Of a DNA stretch of 14,180 nt, positions 13,182 to 14,180 are shown in pieces; positions within the stretch are counted from its first letter, which is position 1; each line of letters starts with the position of its first letter. The position numbers and the translations under genes were made by a program. Under the pieces are notes generated by a model. It was given only the letters and a program-made list of their open reading frames with translations. It searched no databases and was not told the DNA's origin. The stretch is from an uncultured Eubacteriales bacterium (lineage in GTDB: Bacteria > Bacillota > Clostridia > HGM11514), in assembly GCA_902492655.1 (NCBI GenBank), contig CABUMF010000050.1, forward strand, positions 1-14,180, written 5' to 3'.

Positions 13182-14180
13182 ATGAACTTTTTAAAAGACA
13201 ACAAAAGATTTTCATTTAAATTAAATGGAGAAAATGCGTGGGATTTGGATTTCAAATTTACAACTACGGAAGAAAAAAACACTCTTACCACAGTGTATCA
13301 GTTTGAAAACGGAATTAAGATTACAAATATTGCAAAAAAATATGATAAATACGGGGCGTATGAATGGGTAAACTATTTTGAAAACACCTCTGATATGCCA
13401 AGCGGTATAATATCTGAGGTGTGGGACTGTGACTGCGCCATGCCTTTAGAGCATGAAGAAAACCGCAAGTGGGAAGCGTATTTTCCGGACATTAAAACCG
13501 CCACAAAAATATACGCGCCAAGCGGTTCAACATGGACTATGAAAGAGTTTTACTCTGATATAGATAAAATGGAAAATAATAAAAGAATAAATCACATATA
13601 TCCCGGACAAAAGAAAAAATATTCTGCTTCGGGCGGCCGTTCAAGTGAACAAAACGCACCGTTTTTCAATATCTCGAAAAACGGAAAAGGATATATATTT
13701 GCTATCGGCTGGACGGGGCAGTGGAACTCGGAAATAATCAGAGATAATGACAGTATTACTTTTAAATCAAAGATTGAGGACACGAATTTTAAGCTTCTGC
13801 CGGGAGAAAAGTTCCGTACATCATCGGTTGTCATTATGCCATATGATGAAAATGACGAGCCACATAACAAATGGAGGAAGCTGGTAAAGGAACATTTTTC
13901 TCTCATTGGAAGTGACGGAAGAGATAAAACAGGGCCGTTTTGCGCAGGTGTATGGGGCGGAATGACTTCAGCTTCTGTTTTGGATAGAATAAAAAAGATA
14001 AAAGAGAATGATCTTCCGTTTGAATATATCTGGATGGATGCGGGGTGGTACGGAATTGACACAAAGCCAACCCCCGATGAATTTGAAGGAGATTGGGGAC
14101 AACATACGGGGGACTGGAGAGTCAGTCCGTTGGTTCACCCGAATGCTCTTAAGGATGTAAAAAGGGCAGCGCTTGATGCC
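13182..14180 (+). CDS. Clan GH-D (GH36/GH27-like) alpha-galactosidase-type glycosidase, 3' end outside window
   Basis: 333 codons are visible, open to the right edge. The first ~240 residues are beta-rich, like the N-terminal supersandwich of GH36 enzymes (WVNYFENTSD about 64-73; FAIGWTGQWN about 173-182). The catalytic barrel begins near 248 with FCAGVWGGMT and strand 1 YIWMDAGW (282-289), whose Asp286 matches the substrate-binding Asp of clan GH-D; WGQHTGDWRVSP follows. The nucleophile and acid/base lie beyond the window. No signal peptide is seen, so it is cytoplasmic and relies on transport. GGAGG stands 8 bases before ATG 13182. It forms an operon with the permease. Alpha-galactosidase is the likeliest activity; alpha-N-acetylgalactosaminidase or another clan GH-D specificity is possible. 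Family length is about 650-750, so roughly half is present. Confidence 0.88.
   Translation, partial: MNFLKDNKRFSFKLNGENAWDLDFKFTTTEEKNTLTTVYQFENGIKITNIAKKYDKYGAYEWVNYFENTSDMPSGIISEVWDCDCAMPLEHEENRKWEAYFPDIKTATKIYAPSGSTWTMKEFYSDIDKMENNKRINHIYPGQKKKYSASGGRSSEQNAPFFNISKNGKGYIFAIGWTGQWNSEIIRDNDSITFKSKIEDTNFKLLPGEKFRTSSVVIMPYDENDEPHNKWRKLVKEHFSLIGSDGRDKTGPFCAGVWGGMTSASVLDRIKKIKENDLPFEYIWMDAGWYGIDTKPTPDEFEGDWGQHTGDWRVSPLVHPNALKDVKRAALDA

Noticed and set aside
13592..14062. A 156-codon minus-strand frame opposite the alpha-galactosidase
   Set aside because: The plus strand is open for 333 codons with clan GH-D motifs; the minus frame has no motif.
1..14180. CRISPR array, tRNA or rRNA genes
   Set aside because: No regularly spaced repeats, cloverleaf-like sequence or rRNA-like conserved stretches were seen on either strand.

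Overview
The window looks like a chromosomal piece of an anaerobic, AT-leaning Gram-positive bacterium of the class Clostridia, probably a gut or rumen commensal. Four things suggest this: strong AGGAGG-type ribosome binding sites and near-consensus TTGACA/TATAAT promoters, an oxygen-sensitive glycyl radical enzyme with its radical-SAM activase, CsoR/Rrf2/AraC regulators typical of Firmicutes, and a phage-portal remnant of a type common in that group. No ribosomal RNA, tRNA, CRISPR array or intact transposase is visible.

Region 1 (1-5614) is a carbon-catabolism locus. A divergent AraC-type activator (4754-5614, +) faces a four-gene minus-strand operon: a 708-residue glycyl radical enzyme, a short-chain dehydrogenase, an SGNH-fold hydrolase/esterase, and the glycyl-radical activase, which runs off the left edge. 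The genes are almost touching or overlap. The Cys-Val-Glu active-site motif points to a radical eliminase or dehydratase rather than pyruvate formate-lyase. The natural reading is that the hydrolase frees a small polyol or sugar derivative, the radical enzyme eliminates or cleaves it, and the dehydrogenase handles the carbonyl product. The substrate cannot be read from the sequence.

Region 2 (5615-9960) looks like an accessory insertion. It opens with a patch of broken genes: the first 47 codons of an HK97-type phage portal protein, an orphan palindromic promoter, and the last 44 codons of an OmpR/KdpE-type response regulator closed by a strong terminator. A copper-response operon follows: csoR under a consensus promoter with two CsoR-like operators, then a P1B copper ATPase. 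A CopZ-like chaperone is fused in frame to the ATPase C-terminus but still has its own internal Shine-Dalgarno and ATG. Beyond a terminator, an Rrf2 regulator with a perfect palindromic operator sits next to a decayed, frameshifted and internally deleted flavodoxin/ferredoxin (EFR1-like) gene, probably its former target.

Region 3 (9961-14180) returns to carbohydrate metabolism: a second short-chain dehydrogenase with its own promoter and terminator, a second AraC-type regulator on the minus strand, and, divergent from it, an EamA/DMT-type permease followed 17 bases later by the N-terminal part of a clan GH-D (GH36/GH27-like) alpha-galactosidase with no signal peptide, cut by the right edge. 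Together these suggest uptake and cytoplasmic breakdown of an alpha-galactoside or related sugar.
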